Assembly (NCBI GenBank): GCA_003260075.1
Contig: QLIY01000659.1
Coordinates: forward strand, 1 to 64,000
DNA from: Phallusia mammillata
Taxonomy: Eukaryota; Chordata; Ascidiacea; Phlebobranchia; Ascidiidae
Length of the DNA: 64,000 nucleotides
Reading direction: 5' to 3'
Of this stretch, positions 12,501 to 23,700 are shown piece after piece. Below the pieces are notes generated by a model. That model did no database searches. It was not told the DNA's origin and worked only from the letters and a program-made list of their open reading frames with translations. A program made the translations under genes and the position numbers. How positions within the stretch are numbered: position 1 is the stretch's first letter; every line of letters begins with the position of its first letter.

Positions 12501-12618
12501 GATCACAACATGTTCAGTTTACATCAACCTAGTATTAAAGACCAATGAGTAATAAATACAATGTGGGCATAAACTTATGTTGTTGTCAGCAGTTTGTGTT
12601 TACATATGAATCACTTAC
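9564..12618. other. intergenic DNA, duplicated to 12099 then unique
   Basis: Contains the second GGGCC repeat copy (about 9950-10195), a short palindrome CCAGGGG..CCCCTGG near 10857-10875, and a 10-G join (11293-11302) flanked by a ~40-bp repeat starting CTAATTAGTACG. From 12100 the DNA is unique and AT-rich. I looked here for the last exon of elongin B and did not find it. Confidence 0.5.
9723..9835. other. imperfect hairpin upstream of phosphotransferase copy 2
   Basis: Second copy of the hairpin at 3048-3160, with the same arms and loop, placed the same distance upstream of its gene. Confidence 0.5.
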
Positions 12619-13499
12619 CATCAACAATGACAGCCAGGTTGAGTTGTGCTGGGTCTTGAGCCTTTGCATTTTGCTGTGTGAAGCCACAATCTATTAAACT
12701 CTTCTCATCATCCAACTTCTACAACAAATTTATTTTTTAACACATACTGTTTGCAACGTTGCAATATTGTATCACAAGTCAATAAAGACTCAGTAAGTGG
12801 TGTGGAGAGATCAGTTGTGTTTTACCAGCAGAATGTAGTTTTTACCCTGTATCAAGTCAACCACCATTTTTAAAGAAATGTGTTTTTTCGCCAAGACATC
12901 TTAGGCCTTCAATGTTGGTTATAAAGTATTGCAGTTTTAATTCCTTTGATGGTAATTAATATCATTTGCATGATGTAGGAAACAAATCCCCTAATTCAGC
13001 TGTAGGCAAATGAGCAGACATGCAGTGTTGAAACCATGTTTGGGTGAAACACTTATGTCCCATTGAGACAATTAAAACACCAAACATAATATTAAACATG
13101 TTTCTCTCGTTGTTGCCCAGAAATTATTTTAACCCTACTGTAGTATCTTATGCTCTTAGTCTTATATATTAAGTAACTTGTACACTCCAACACTGAATGC
13201 AGACATTCAACAGTTCCAAAGTTCAAAGTTTAAAGTCCAAACTTTTTTCCCAACAGGAAAATCACACAAATTTATTAACTTGCCTGCAACACACAAAAAA
13301 CACAGGGCAATCTAATGTGGACAATATCAAACTGATGCAAATAAGTTTGTACCTGGCTATTTGTTGAATCATATAGCACTTGGTTTTCTGGGGGTATTTT
13401 TAGAATTCCTTCAATCATTTGTTTCAGCTTAAAAATTGTGGCTGTACCCTTGGCATCAAGAAAGAGGGTTGTCTTGTTGCGTCGGACTTGAAGAAACAA
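12619..13499 (-). CDS. ELOB: elongin B, partial (two internal exons)
   Basis: Elongin B is the ubiquitin-like partner of elongin C in transcription elongation and in cullin-2/5 ubiquitin ligases. Two exons are visible. At 13353-13499 the exon reads FLQVRRNKTTLFLDAKG and continues to PPENQVLYDSTNSQ. At 12619-12718 it reads KLDDEKSLIDCGFTQQNAKA up to VIVD. Both align with the ubiquitin-like half of human elongin B and join in phase 0 at good GT/AG sites. The first coding exon (probably only one or two codons) and the C-terminal exon carrying the PELPDVMKPQ-type tail were not found. The segmental duplication begins only about 520 bp beyond the last visible exon, so the 3' end may lie past it or be lost to misassembly. 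Confidence 0.8.
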
Positions 13500-14443
13500 C
13501 TCCTAAACATGTTTCCAGTAACATTTTATACCACAAATTTTGAAATATATGAAAAACCTTACCATTTCAATATGATGTTACATCCAACTTGTAGTACCAG
13601 TGGTGCAGGTTTTGCAATCAATGGTGGTTTTAAACAAAACTCCTACACATTTTAATACAAAAGGGCTAGAATATCAATAAAACAAAATGCACACATTGGT
13701 AATCGTGTATAACTTGCATAAAACACTCATTCATACATGTTTCTTCAAAGTGGCATTAATCTCAATGCTTTATGTTGTTTAGTTTGTGACAGGGGTAAGT
13801 AAAATCAAGTCTTTTTAAAACCAAGGTTAAGATACACCAAACAAACTTCTTTATTTTTATAACAATAAGCTAATTTTTTTGAATTGCCTTGTGACAAGAA
13901 CAATGCAAATGGTGTTATGTCGAAAAAAAATGCACACACATACATATAATTGGAAATGCATACATTTTGTATTCATATATAGTGCAAAGCAGTTTTACAT
14001 TACAAGGTTGTGACAAAAAAATCCATATTGTTTAGAAACCTGTATTTATGATTTAAAAAAGCTTTTTATAAAAATTAACAGCATTTAGTACGCAAGTATT
14101 GGCTGCGTTTGGGCTACAAGATTAAATATTGAGGCAAACATATTTGAGCAAACATTTAAATACAATTGCGGTAGTCATTGTAGCATTAGGAATAAAGCTC
14201 TAAAACCGGAAACATTTGTCCATGCTAGCTCTAGTATATTGCGATTCATTGCATACCATTGTAAACACATATTGTATTTGTTTACAATTTTCATGATTAG
14301 AAGCAGGAAAGATAATATTCAAACATTAACTGCAATTAAAACCAGAGAAACATTTTCTCTTAACGAGTTGCAACAACACACCACACATTGTCAGTAATTA
14401 AGAACACCATCGTGTAAAATGGACCTTTTTCACAAAAGGGAAG

Positions 14444-15571
14444 CTACTTCTGTTTTGTTGTTCTTGGTCGCAATGAGAATACATAGATGTTAAGATGGTT
14501 GGCAATTTCATTGTATGTATGTGTCAGATATTGTGTGAGATCAACACAGGAATGTATGAAGCAAACCCAAAGAAGCAAGTGCTCATTGATGTAGGAACCA
14601 AAATACTGGTTAAGAAACAGCAGCAGTAGACCGATAAGTGAAGTGTCAAGTATTTTAAGTTCACTTCTTGTCATATGTGCTACCACCAATCGGTTGGTGA
14701 CTTTAGCTGATACAAGACCAATAAAAATCAGGTAAAGGACTGGGTGAAGTTGCACAAGGAAGGTTTTAGACTGTGAAGCAATACTGAGAGCAAACACAAC
14801 CACAATGGCCATGTTGATCCCTGGTGAAAGAACGCTGGTATCTGCAATGGTTGCACCATTTTCACCACATCCCCCAGCTAAAATAAGTCTTGAAAATCGA
14901 ATGTAAGTAGCAGTAGTTCCCAAAGCAATGAAAAGGATAGGTCCAGCATGTAGTGGATAACCCAAAATTGGTACCGGAGCACTCCAGATTTCAGGTCCAA
15001 ACATGCCAGTCAATAAGAATATACCAATGGAAGAAAGCTGAACCTCTGTGACATCGATGAGCCCAAAAGATAAGGTACCAGTTACGTATGAAGCCCAGTG
15101 TCCAAAGTAAAAAGTAACATATGAAGACAAGCAAACAAAGCACATCACCCAAGTATGATATCCCAGTCGCATTGACACACAAATGGCACATGCCACAAGT
15201 GCTGTGGAAACAGAATCACAACCATGGTCAAATAATTCCCCAAGTGGGGTTGAAGAATTCGTTCTTCGTGCTTGTTTGCCATCAATGGCATCTAATGACT
15301 GATATATAAAAAGAGCCACTCCATTGAAAATATAGATCCATCTGGGAGCAATTTCAGTGGCAGTAGGGCAATACACCATCAGCAGGACTGAGGAAATGAA
15401 GTTCACAATTAATCCAGCAACAGTTATTGCATTTGGGGCAACCCATCGTGGGAATAGTTCAACCAACCATCTCCAGTACACTTGTAGTACAGGTTCAACT
15501 AAAGATGACCCTGATGAACTATATTTATGTTGATCGAGGCGCTTTAGTTGAACGGGTGTAAGCACTTCCAT
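14444..15571 (-). CDS. CEPT1: choline/ethanolamine phosphotransferase, diverged paralogue
   Basis: A 375-residue intronless frame clearly related to, but well diverged from, the two copies at 1761 and 8070. It is closer to human CEPT1/CHPT1 in the active site: the signature reads DGKQARRTNSSTPLGELFDHGCD in segments, with all DG, AR, G, D and D positions intact. The C-terminal LVVAHMTRSELKILDTSLIG block is also conserved. The start was set at the Met giving MEVLTPVQLKR, matching the other copies. The frame stays open seven codons further upstream. Predicted role is phosphatidylcholine/phosphatidylethanolamine synthesis in ER/Golgi membranes. This copy probably represents the ancestral member and the 5.4-kb pair a later duplicate. 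Confidence 0.9.
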   Translation of the reverse strand: MEVLTPVQLKRLDQHKYSSSGSSLVEPVLQVYWRWLVELFPRWVAPNAITVAGLIVNFISSVLLMVYCPTATEIAPRWIYIFNGVALFIYQSLDAIDGKQARRTNSSTPLGELFDHGCDSVSTALVACAICVSMRLGYHTWVMCFVCLSSYVTFYFGHWASYVTGTLSFGLIDVTEVQLSSIGIFLLTGMFGPEIWSAPVPILGYPLHAGPILFIALGTTATYIRFSRLILAGGCGENGATIADTSVLSPGINMAIVVVFALSIASQSKTFLVQLHPVLYLIFIGLVSAKVTNRLVVAHMTRSELKILDTSLIGLLLLFLNQYFGSYINEHLLLWVCFIHSCVDLTQYLTHTYNEIANHLNIYVFSLRPRTTKQK

Positions 15572-17491
15572 TGATAAAATTACACAATGCACTTTATGTT
15601 GTGCAATTTAGTCTAATCACAAATTATTCCCTGAACAACAAAACCTTGTTAATACACTAATAATACACTATAAGAGATGTACTGAAATTTAGGAACTATA
15701 GTAAGTTCCACTATAGTGCCAGTATGGATAGTATGGCAGCTGCACACCCGAGACTATTTTTTTTCAAGTTTGATTGCACACTTGAACAACCCCTCGGAAA
15801 AAGCCTTCGACGAAAATTTTCTATTGTTTTCTTGCGTTATTGACAAAACATTATTTAGAGGCGCTAAATAACTTCTGTTTTTCCAGATTAGTTACATTAG
15901 TTAACCAGTGCGCAATTGCATTTGACGGTTATTTTGAGATTTTGTTAAATATTTGCAAATTTTTCTTGATGAGGTGCACACTTGACTGGTTCGTGTACAC
16001 CCTAAAATTTCTTCTTGCACACTTGCACACTTAAAAATTCTTCGTGCACACCCGAGATCTCGGCGAAATGTGCCATAAAATCCAATGTGGCTATAGTGAA
16101 AAGAAAAACAGTCTCAACCACCAAACAAACTGCTTATCTAGCGAAAGTATCCGTTTAATATGACGTGTGATTAAAAACAACTGAGCTAATTTGACACAAA
16201 CTACGACACACTGATCAGGAAGAATGTCTGTATCTGTAACACCAACAGTCCAACACGAAACAAGGTATCTAATCTACCTACGTTACCAAGCTGTCCTGCG
16301 ACCAGCTCATTTTCACAAACATTCGTCTGACGACACCAAGTGGACAAACACATGCCGGTTTCACAGCTTTTGTTGCGAAAACGAAAACTGCAACAACGCT
16401 GGGCAGTTAGAAGTAGGACATGTTTTGCGAGTCGATCTTCAATAAAATAATGAACGGTGCACGCAAATTGATTACAACTCACCACTCAACGCAGAGAATC
16501 CATGTTTTCAACCTCCATATTGCATTGTTTCTAAATGACCGGATAACAAATCCCTTGTGGGCTTTGTTGGTGTTGTGCAAACAGCGCTATACTTTTTTGT
16601 TTTATCGCACTATGTCCTTTGAGCATAGATAGTCAATACAGGTTCTCAAACTTGCTAACTATGCAATTTTGTGCTGTCACGCCCCCAACCACACCTTCAT
16701 GTATTTTTAGTACACTTTGTTACCTGCTTGCAAAGTTTGTCCAAGTAAAGCAATGTTTCCAATAGTAAGGAAAAAGCCATCGTTGGCTATTCTTGTTAAC
16801 ATGCGAATTACACAATATAAATAGGGGATTTTATTGAGTAATATATTTGGTGAAACAAAGAAAAAACGTTGACATAGGAACACTCAAAAATTATCATTGC
16901 ACAACTGCAACTGACAGTGATTTGCTCAAAATACACAAAAAAACATTAACACACCAAAATTTTTTTGCTGTTGTTCATTGAAAATATATTTAAGCAGAAA
17001 GATTCGTTTTTATTTGGTTTCATGATTGATCAACATTCTAGTGTACGATATATTAATGGAACAATCTGGACAAGAATATGAGATACATATTGATAAAAAT
17101 CATTTTGCCTTGTGCATGGACAAAACAGATTTGCTACAGGAAGAAATCAACTACACAATTGGAACTAACAAATATGGAGCACCCTTATTATTGCAAACAA
17201 CTATATATATATTAAAAACAGGTTTAAATTTTTAATTTCATCTAAAACATTGATTAACTTATTACTGTTAACAACCATTCTAAAAACCTATTTTTTGTTG
17301 AATTTCGGGGTCTTTTTATGGTGCACTTGTATGCTTTCACATAACCAATATTTTTTTGACAGATTTTTTGAGATACATTGAAGAAACTGCATTACAAGTT
17401 TAAAGCAACTGCATTTGGAAGTAATGATATCATAAATTGTCCTTTAGTTTGGTGGGGGGGGGGAAAACAACTGCATTTGGAAGTAATGATA
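15572..17491. other. intergenic DNA with a GTGCACAC-rich block
   Basis: At about 15709-16098 a block begins CACTATAGTGCC and ends with the near-inverse GGCTATAGTG. It contains repeated TGCACAC(TT/CC) motifs and may be an old DNA transposon. The remainder is AT-rich with no supported gene. At 17405-17512 the tail of TGFBRAP1 is given twice around a 10-G join (17454-17463). Confidence 0.45.
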
Positions 17492-20218
17492 TCATAAATT
17501 GTCCTTTAGTTTGGTCTCAGGTTTTGGTAAAACTTTAAAGACCTTTCCAGTGACCGGACAAATGTACTTATTTTTGGCACAGTGAGTGTGGACAATCACA
17601 CCATTTGGATATCGTGCAAAAGGTCCATCAATTATTACACGACTACAGACTGGACAGTTTCTACCTTCTCGCATCACCACTGGCGCAGAGTGAAGGTTTT
17701 TTCGCTGCTTATGCATTTGTAAAAGCTGGGACTTCATCAATTTGTGCTCCACTAATTTACTTCTGCATCCATGCAAAGGTAGTCGCAGACTGTTGTGTAA
17801 ATAATTTGAGAGTAGGGCAACAGACCATTGTGAAGGCAAGAGGTGCAGAATTTTTTCAGGGTCAAAATCCTCAGCGTGCCCATTCAGCAAATGGACAACT
17901 GCAGCCATGGACCCTGTATTTCCCCTTGTTGCTGAAATATCTTGTAAATAAACTGTAAGTAATGACTGAAACATTTGTTGCAGGAATTGGTGGTCGCCTT
18001 TTCCTTGTTCAATGCAGTAGTCTTTAGCAGCAAATGAATTTCTTACTTTGTGAACCAATATTTCTAAAGCTTTTTCATGCTCTCCAAGTTTGCTATGTAA
18101 GATTACTTGTTCCTCATATAGTTCAGCATCCTGTATTTTGCCCATTATGATGTGGATTCTATACAGGTCTGATTGCTTTAAGATCAGCTGAAGTTTTTTG
18201 CGGGCTGACATTAATCCAGTTTCATCCTTCGATTTAGCTGACTTCTGATTTAGAACTAACTCCAGGTACAGAGCCACTAAATGAGTGTGATATTTCTCTT
18301 TCTGAGAATGTTTCACTATTACCAAATGGTTTAAATAGTCCATGAGGGCACTTGGAAATTGATTCAGAAAATTAACTACATCGTCTGATTCAAGATGATT
18401 ATGGGGAGCAGGGATTCCAGGCAGTTTTTCATGATTGGTAAAAATTCTGACCCCAGCTGCTTGATTGATTTGGAGAATCCATTCAGCATTTTGCCAAAGT
18501 GTTTCCAAATTTTGGCAGTTGTCTGCTAACTCATCCGCTACAAAGTCTAGGCCAGGGTAAGTTGAATCAGATACTTCACCCATTTCTATTGCCTTCCAAG
18601 TAGCCATAGCATTTTGCAGGTCGCCAATTTTAAGCTGTAACAATGCAGCAACATGGTGACACCCATTTTCTTTTAGTTTGACAATCAACATTTGACAGTT
18701 TTCACTAGAAATGGCTTCTAACAAACTGGCTTGCAATGTTTTGTTTGTGAAGAAGTGTTGTAATTCGACATTTTGACCAAGCTGGGCAAACACTATTAAA
18801 GTTACATACAAAATTTCACCAGTGAAAACTAATATTTCCTTATCATCCATTGATGCCACTAGTTTTGATGCATTTTTACCTTTTCCACTCAAAGCAGAAA
18901 GTTCATCACACACCAGTTCCAGATATAAGGCGGTGAACTCTTTGCACTTTAGAATCTGGACAGAATCCCCTTCACACATTTGATCAATGCTGGCAATATC
19001 ATGAAATGGGGGGACAACTCTCTTGAAGTTTGAACTCTCCGGCAGAAGGCCAGGAAACAAACAGACAATTTCCCTTGGATCCATGACACCTTCATTAAAT
19101 AGTTGCAGAGCTTCGTCAAATTCAAACTCTTGAAACTGCACAAAACCTGACATGCATTGGACCCTTTTTAGCAAATTAAGATACCTTTCTCGTTTTAGTT
19201 TTCGCTTTGAGGCATTGACCAATGCAAGTGCTTCATCCACCTCTTTGTTAGCAATCAAGGTATTAAGCTGTTTTTGCAAAGGAATTTGCACCAGTATAAA
19301 AACATCTTTCGGTGTGCACACAATAATGGAACCTCCTTCACAATGCTGAATACATGTTCCACCCTGGAATGGAAGAGATTGCTTCTGTTGTTGGTCCAAC
19401 ATGCTGTGCACAGTAATAAACTCATCATCTAAAGCCACTATGAATGGCTGAACCACCCCTGCTGCAAACACCCCCATTGACCATTGAATAGGTGGCCTGT
19501 TTGAAGTTCCATCAGGGGATACAAACACAGCTAATGACTCAGCTGCTGTGACTAAAAACTCGGAAGCAGAAACCCTAGTAACCAATCGGAAAGTTCCATT
19601 TTCAGAAGGAAAGGAAAAAAGCTCTTGTTTTGAGCCAGTTTCGTAGTTGACCATCATGTATGATGTGTCAGTGCTAATGCAAATGTTCCGATCATCAATG
19701 TCCATATTACGAGGGCTCTCATTAAAGGACACCTCATGCATTGGCACAACTTGGTCCTCACGGATTTGAAATATTTGCAGGGACTTCTTTTTTTGAAAGC
19801 TGACACAGATTTCTACAGAAAATGGGTTTTGTCTTGGCGGTCTCTCATTTAAGCAAAACCTTTGGATGTTTTTTATTTTTCCTGAAATTGCAGTTTGAAG
19901 GGAGAGATCAAACATGCTTAAAAGGAGAAGTGTGTGGTCACAATTTACTAGCAATTGGTTTAATGGTAGTGCAGCTTTAATCTGTACCACAGGTTTTCTC
20001 ATTCCAAGATGCTTCTTGTTTTGTCTTTCAGCAAAAATGTGTATTTTTTCGATGGCATCATCTCCATGCATCAGGTAGTGATGAATGAAGCAGTCATTTG
20101 TCCCAATGTACAAGTTGTTGCCAAATGTTTCGACACTTTCAATGCAGATCCTTGGTTTGTCTCCCATAATATTCTCTCTTCCAACAAGCAGTTGGAGATC
20201 AAAGACTTGTAAACCCAT
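17492..20218 (-). CDS. TGFBRAP1: TGF-beta receptor-associated protein 1 / Vps3-type CORVET subunit
   Basis: A 908-residue protein encoded by one uninterrupted frame (human homologue about 860 residues). In animals it is a subunit of the CORVET tethering complex, acting with Rab5 in early endosome fusion, and also binds TGF-beta receptors. The N-terminal CNH-like region starts MGLQVFDLQLLVGREN, with VGTNDCF-type and ALDDEFITVHSMLDQQQKQ motifs shared with the human protein. A helical clathrin-repeat region follows with SDLYRIHIIM and HSKLGEHEKALEILVHKV (Vps39 domains). The C-terminus has a zinc-binding-type CPVC..HTHC..CPVTG segment. The start was chosen because upstream in-frame residues are not conserved, and an AG acceptor (GTATTCAG) lies just before it, possibly for spliced-leader addition. 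The lack of introns is notable. The gene is divergent from PIBF1. Confidence 0.95.
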   Translation of the reverse strand: MGLQVFDLQLLVGRENIMGDKPRICIESVETFGNNLYIGTNDCFIHHYLMHGDDAIEKIHIFAERQNKKHLGMRKPVVQIKAALPLNQLLVNCDHTLLLLSMFDLSLQTAISGKIKNIQRFCLNERPPRQNPFSVEICVSFQKKKSLQIFQIREDQVVPMHEVSFNESPRNMDIDDRNICISTDTSYMMVNYETGSKQELFSFPSENGTFRLVTRVSASEFLVTAAESLAVFVSPDGTSNRPPIQWSMGVFAAGVVQPFIVALDDEFITVHSMLDQQQKQSLPFQGGTCIQHCEGGSIIVCTPKDVFILVQIPLQKQLNTLIANKEVDEALALVNASKRKLKRERYLNLLKRVQCMSGFVQFQEFEFDEALQLFNEGVMDPREIVCLFPGLLPESSNFKRVVPPFHDIASIDQMCEGDSVQILKCKEFTALYLELVCDELSALSGKGKNASKLVASMDDKEILVFTGEILYVTLIVFAQLGQNVELQHFFTNKTLQASLLEAISSENCQMLIVKLKENGCHHVAALLQLKIGDLQNAMATWKAIEMGEVSDSTYPGLDFVADELADNCQNLETLWQNAEWILQINQAAGVRIFTNHEKLPGIPAPHNHLESDDVVNFLNQFPSALMDYLNHLVIVKHSQKEKYHTHLVALYLELVLNQKSAKSKDETGLMSARKKLQLILKQSDLYRIHIIMGKIQDAELYEEQVILHSKLGEHEKALEILVHKVRNSFAAKDYCIEQGKGDHQFLQQMFQSLLTVYLQDISATRGNTGSMAAVVHLLNGHAEDFDPEKILHLLPSQWSVALLSNYLHNSLRLPLHGCRSKLVEHKLMKSQLLQMHKQRKNLHSAPVVMREGRNCPVCSRVIIDGPFARYPNGVIVHTHCAKNKYICPVTGKVFKVLPKPETKLKDNL

Positions 20219-20794
20219 AGTGGCTGAATACCACCCGGTATATGGTATAAGCCTGTATAAAGAGCGCACCTTATTGTCTGAAACACACTTAAATGTTAAC
20301 AAGTATGCATGTATATGAAGTGCAGCAATTATAGAATTATACATCAAAATTACAATAAATAAGCAAGTTGGGCCGTCAAAATACCACATGCACATAGCAC
20401 AAAATGTTATTAATACAGATAAACTGTTAAGTTAAAATGACATTCACCAACGTGTATTGCTGATACAAAAAGTAAGTGTGTCTAAAAACTATTGCAATCT
20501 GTGTAGCAAAACAAACTGCTCCAATCTTTTTCCAAGCACACCTTATACAAGTTTGCCATTCTTAACATAATATGCATTCGTAAATCTGTGCATTATACTT
20601 TTGATTGATTGATTCCGGTCCATAAAAAATAATTTCATGTCACCAGACACCAACATTTTTTAATTTTACGCTTCACTAATTTAACACGCATGACTGCGCA
20701 ACGGTTTCGCTTCGTTGCCAACGTTGGATGGCGAAAAGTTCAAAACATTCCAGGGAACGAAATTATCGTTCGGTTTGTTCATTTCTGCTAAAAT
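20219..20794. promoter_or_regulatory. probable shared promoter region of TGFBRAP1 and PIBF1
   Basis: Only 576 bp separate the two divergent start codons. The part nearest PIBF1 (about 20690-20790) is less AT-rich and contains CpG-bearing motifs and a GTTGCC half-site (near 20714) of the kind bound by RFX factors that drive ciliary genes. The full palindromic X-box is not present. Regulatory function is inferred from position. Confidence 0.4.
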
Positions 20795-23700
20795 ATGTCA
20801 GAAAAAGACAGCAATCCCTCGATGCGTTCGACAGATAGACGAAGCGGAGGAGACACCTCGATATCTTTGAGCACTTTAGGAGATACTGGTGAAATTACTG
20901 GATTGAGTGGAGCCGAAGAATTGACAGATTTGTCTCAAAGTGATTTATATGGACACAAGGATGTCAAAGGTGCTTGGCTTATTTTTGATATTGTAAAAAG
21001 TTGTTTATGTTTTTATATCACTCAAATTTAAGTGTTAAAGTCTGTTTTTTGTGGAACCCAAATATTTGCATTGCATTAAGCACCAAAATGTTTTGCCTTT
21101 ACCAGAAATTTAATACGGCACTATACCACATGTATATACAAGTATAAATGAAATAAACTTGCAACCAGACACAAATGTTCAAAAATACGTTACTTTTCCT
21201 TTAAATTTAAAACTATGTAAATAATCTATCTTAGAGACAAATGGCTAAATGTTTTTCATGATCTTAAATTCAAACTACTTCTTAATTATAAAAATGTTTA
21301 TTAATCTCTTGAACAGGTGCAAAGAAAAGAGGACTTAAGAATGAATATGAAAGAAAACAGTTGATGCACGATCTGCAGTTGCTTAAGATCGAACTATCCC
21401 AGAAATCACTTATTATTGACAATCTTAAAGCACAACACATGAGCAAGACTGAGGAGTTAGAAGAAAAACTACATGATGCACTGCACAAAAAACAGGTTAA
21501 TCATGTGATAAAAGTTCCACATAAAACACTTTTGCAGTAACCAGGGTTCCCGTGGGTATGGAAAACCTGGAAAGGTTATGGAATTTAAATTTGTATTTTT
21601 AAGGCCTGGAAAAGTTCTTAAAAAAGCCAACTTTTGCAAAAGTCCTTGAAAAAATATGGAATTTGGCGCCTGTTTTACCCTGAAAATGCCAGATAGAGAT
21701 AGGAATTTCAAATCACGTAACATTTGTATATTCGTTGCAAGTATGGCAAATTGGCTACATATACCAAAGCCTATTTTCTTGTTTTACTATGGAAATTGAT
21801 CGATTTTTTTTCGATTAAGGTTATGGAAATTTTGGGGGTTTTTCTTGAAAAGTTTTGGAAAAGTCATGGAATTTATGAACGAAAATTGCGCGGGAACCTT
21901 GAGTAACTTAAAAAATATTTTTGAAGCTTTAAGGTCATTAAGATGTTAAACTTTCAAAAAAATTTAATAAAATCTTTTTTGTTGAATTTTGTCAACTTAG
22001 ATTTTGCAAGCACGACTTGAAAATGCCCTTACTATTCAACAAGATGACTCAAGAAAAAGACAAACTGAAACACAAAAAGAATTGAAAGTTATTCTTGATA
22101 GGTAACATTTTCTACATCACATCTTATGGATTGTTCAATAAACCTTTTAACCACTATTTTTCATCATAGACAAAGAGATTTGGAACAAACTAACCGAAGG
22201 CTTCAAGCAAAAGCCACCAACATTAAGAGTCAATTGCAAAGAGACAATGCTATTAGTGAGGAACAATATATTGAGCTTAAGTCACAACCATCAGATAATT
22301 TAACTGTTGCTGAATATTTCTCCATTCGGTAAGTAAAAACAGAACAACACAAGTTAGTACAAGAGAACAAAATGAAAAAATGTATGTCGTCTTACTAAAT
22401 TAGGGGTGAGATTTCTGATTGAAACTTTTTGGGGCCAAGTTTAGAGGGATTTCTTAACATCTAAAATTTTAGATTTGGTGGAAATATATAATGCTTACAC
22501 TGTCAGAAAAGGGCATATTAGTAACATAAAGAGTCATGACATTTTTGTATGCAGTTAGCAAGACATGGTTTTTAACATTTTTAAAGAAGAAACATGCGGA
22601 CAGCTACATCTATTGTGTACACCAGGGGTCCTAAAAACCCTAAAAAAATTCCTTTGTGGAAAATACCAAGCAACTAAATATCAATACTAAGACTGATATT
22701 ATGCTATTGTCAGTTGCTATTTTCACATAAAACAATAGGTAAACGAACGTATTTATTCTGACAAATGAGAACTGTGTTGAGCTCTGTGTTGGGAACACAA
22801 CAAATCAATTCGAGGTTTAATTTGAGAGACGGCAAGCCGAAGATCGTCCTTCCCATGAATATAAGCATTGCATCTACAGTATTAATGAACTTCGGCCTTT
22901 TTTCAACCTTTTGTTTATTATTGCATTGTTACATAGACTGTATATGTAATAGTCACGTAGTCATATGTAACAATGCAATAATAAACAAAAGGTTGAAAAA
23001 GGCCGAAGTTCATTAATACTGTAGATGCGACGCTTATATTCATGGGAAAGTTAAAATATTTTGCGACCCAGACTGGAAGGTCTCGCGACCCTGGTGTACA
23101 CTACCAGATTAATTTGCTGTGTTTTATGTTTCTGATTCGATAAATAATTTTTTTTCACAGGCTATATGAGAGTATGCAGCCAATGAAGATTGAATGTGAC
23201 AACTTGCGAGTACAAAGAGACAAACTTTCTGGCGATGTTGCCCATCTTTCCCACACTGTCCATAATCATGAGCAAACAATTATGCAAGTACGTTTGTTAC
23301 AAAGAAAAAAAAGTCTTATAGTACAGATTATTCTGGTAAGCACCTTTAGTGTGCCTGAAGTTTTTGATTGTTTTCTTCATTTTTATTCTCTATGGCAGTG
23401 GTTCTTAACCTTTTTTCCTTGCTGCACCCCTTTCAACTCACCAACCAATTTTCGCACCCCCTTTTAAATCACCAACCAATTTTCGCTCCCCCTTCTGTAA
23501 TTGCTTAAATAGAATAGACCTAACCAACCTTAATGATTCAGCATCCCCGCACCCCCTAGGAACAGTTCTCGCACCCCTTGGGGGTGCGTGCACCCCTGGT
23601 TAAGAACCCCTGCTCTATGGGCTGACACTGCCTAACTGCTTTGTGCTCACAATAAGTCTACTAGAAAGCTGTTTCAGTTATTTGATTTACTTTTTATTTG

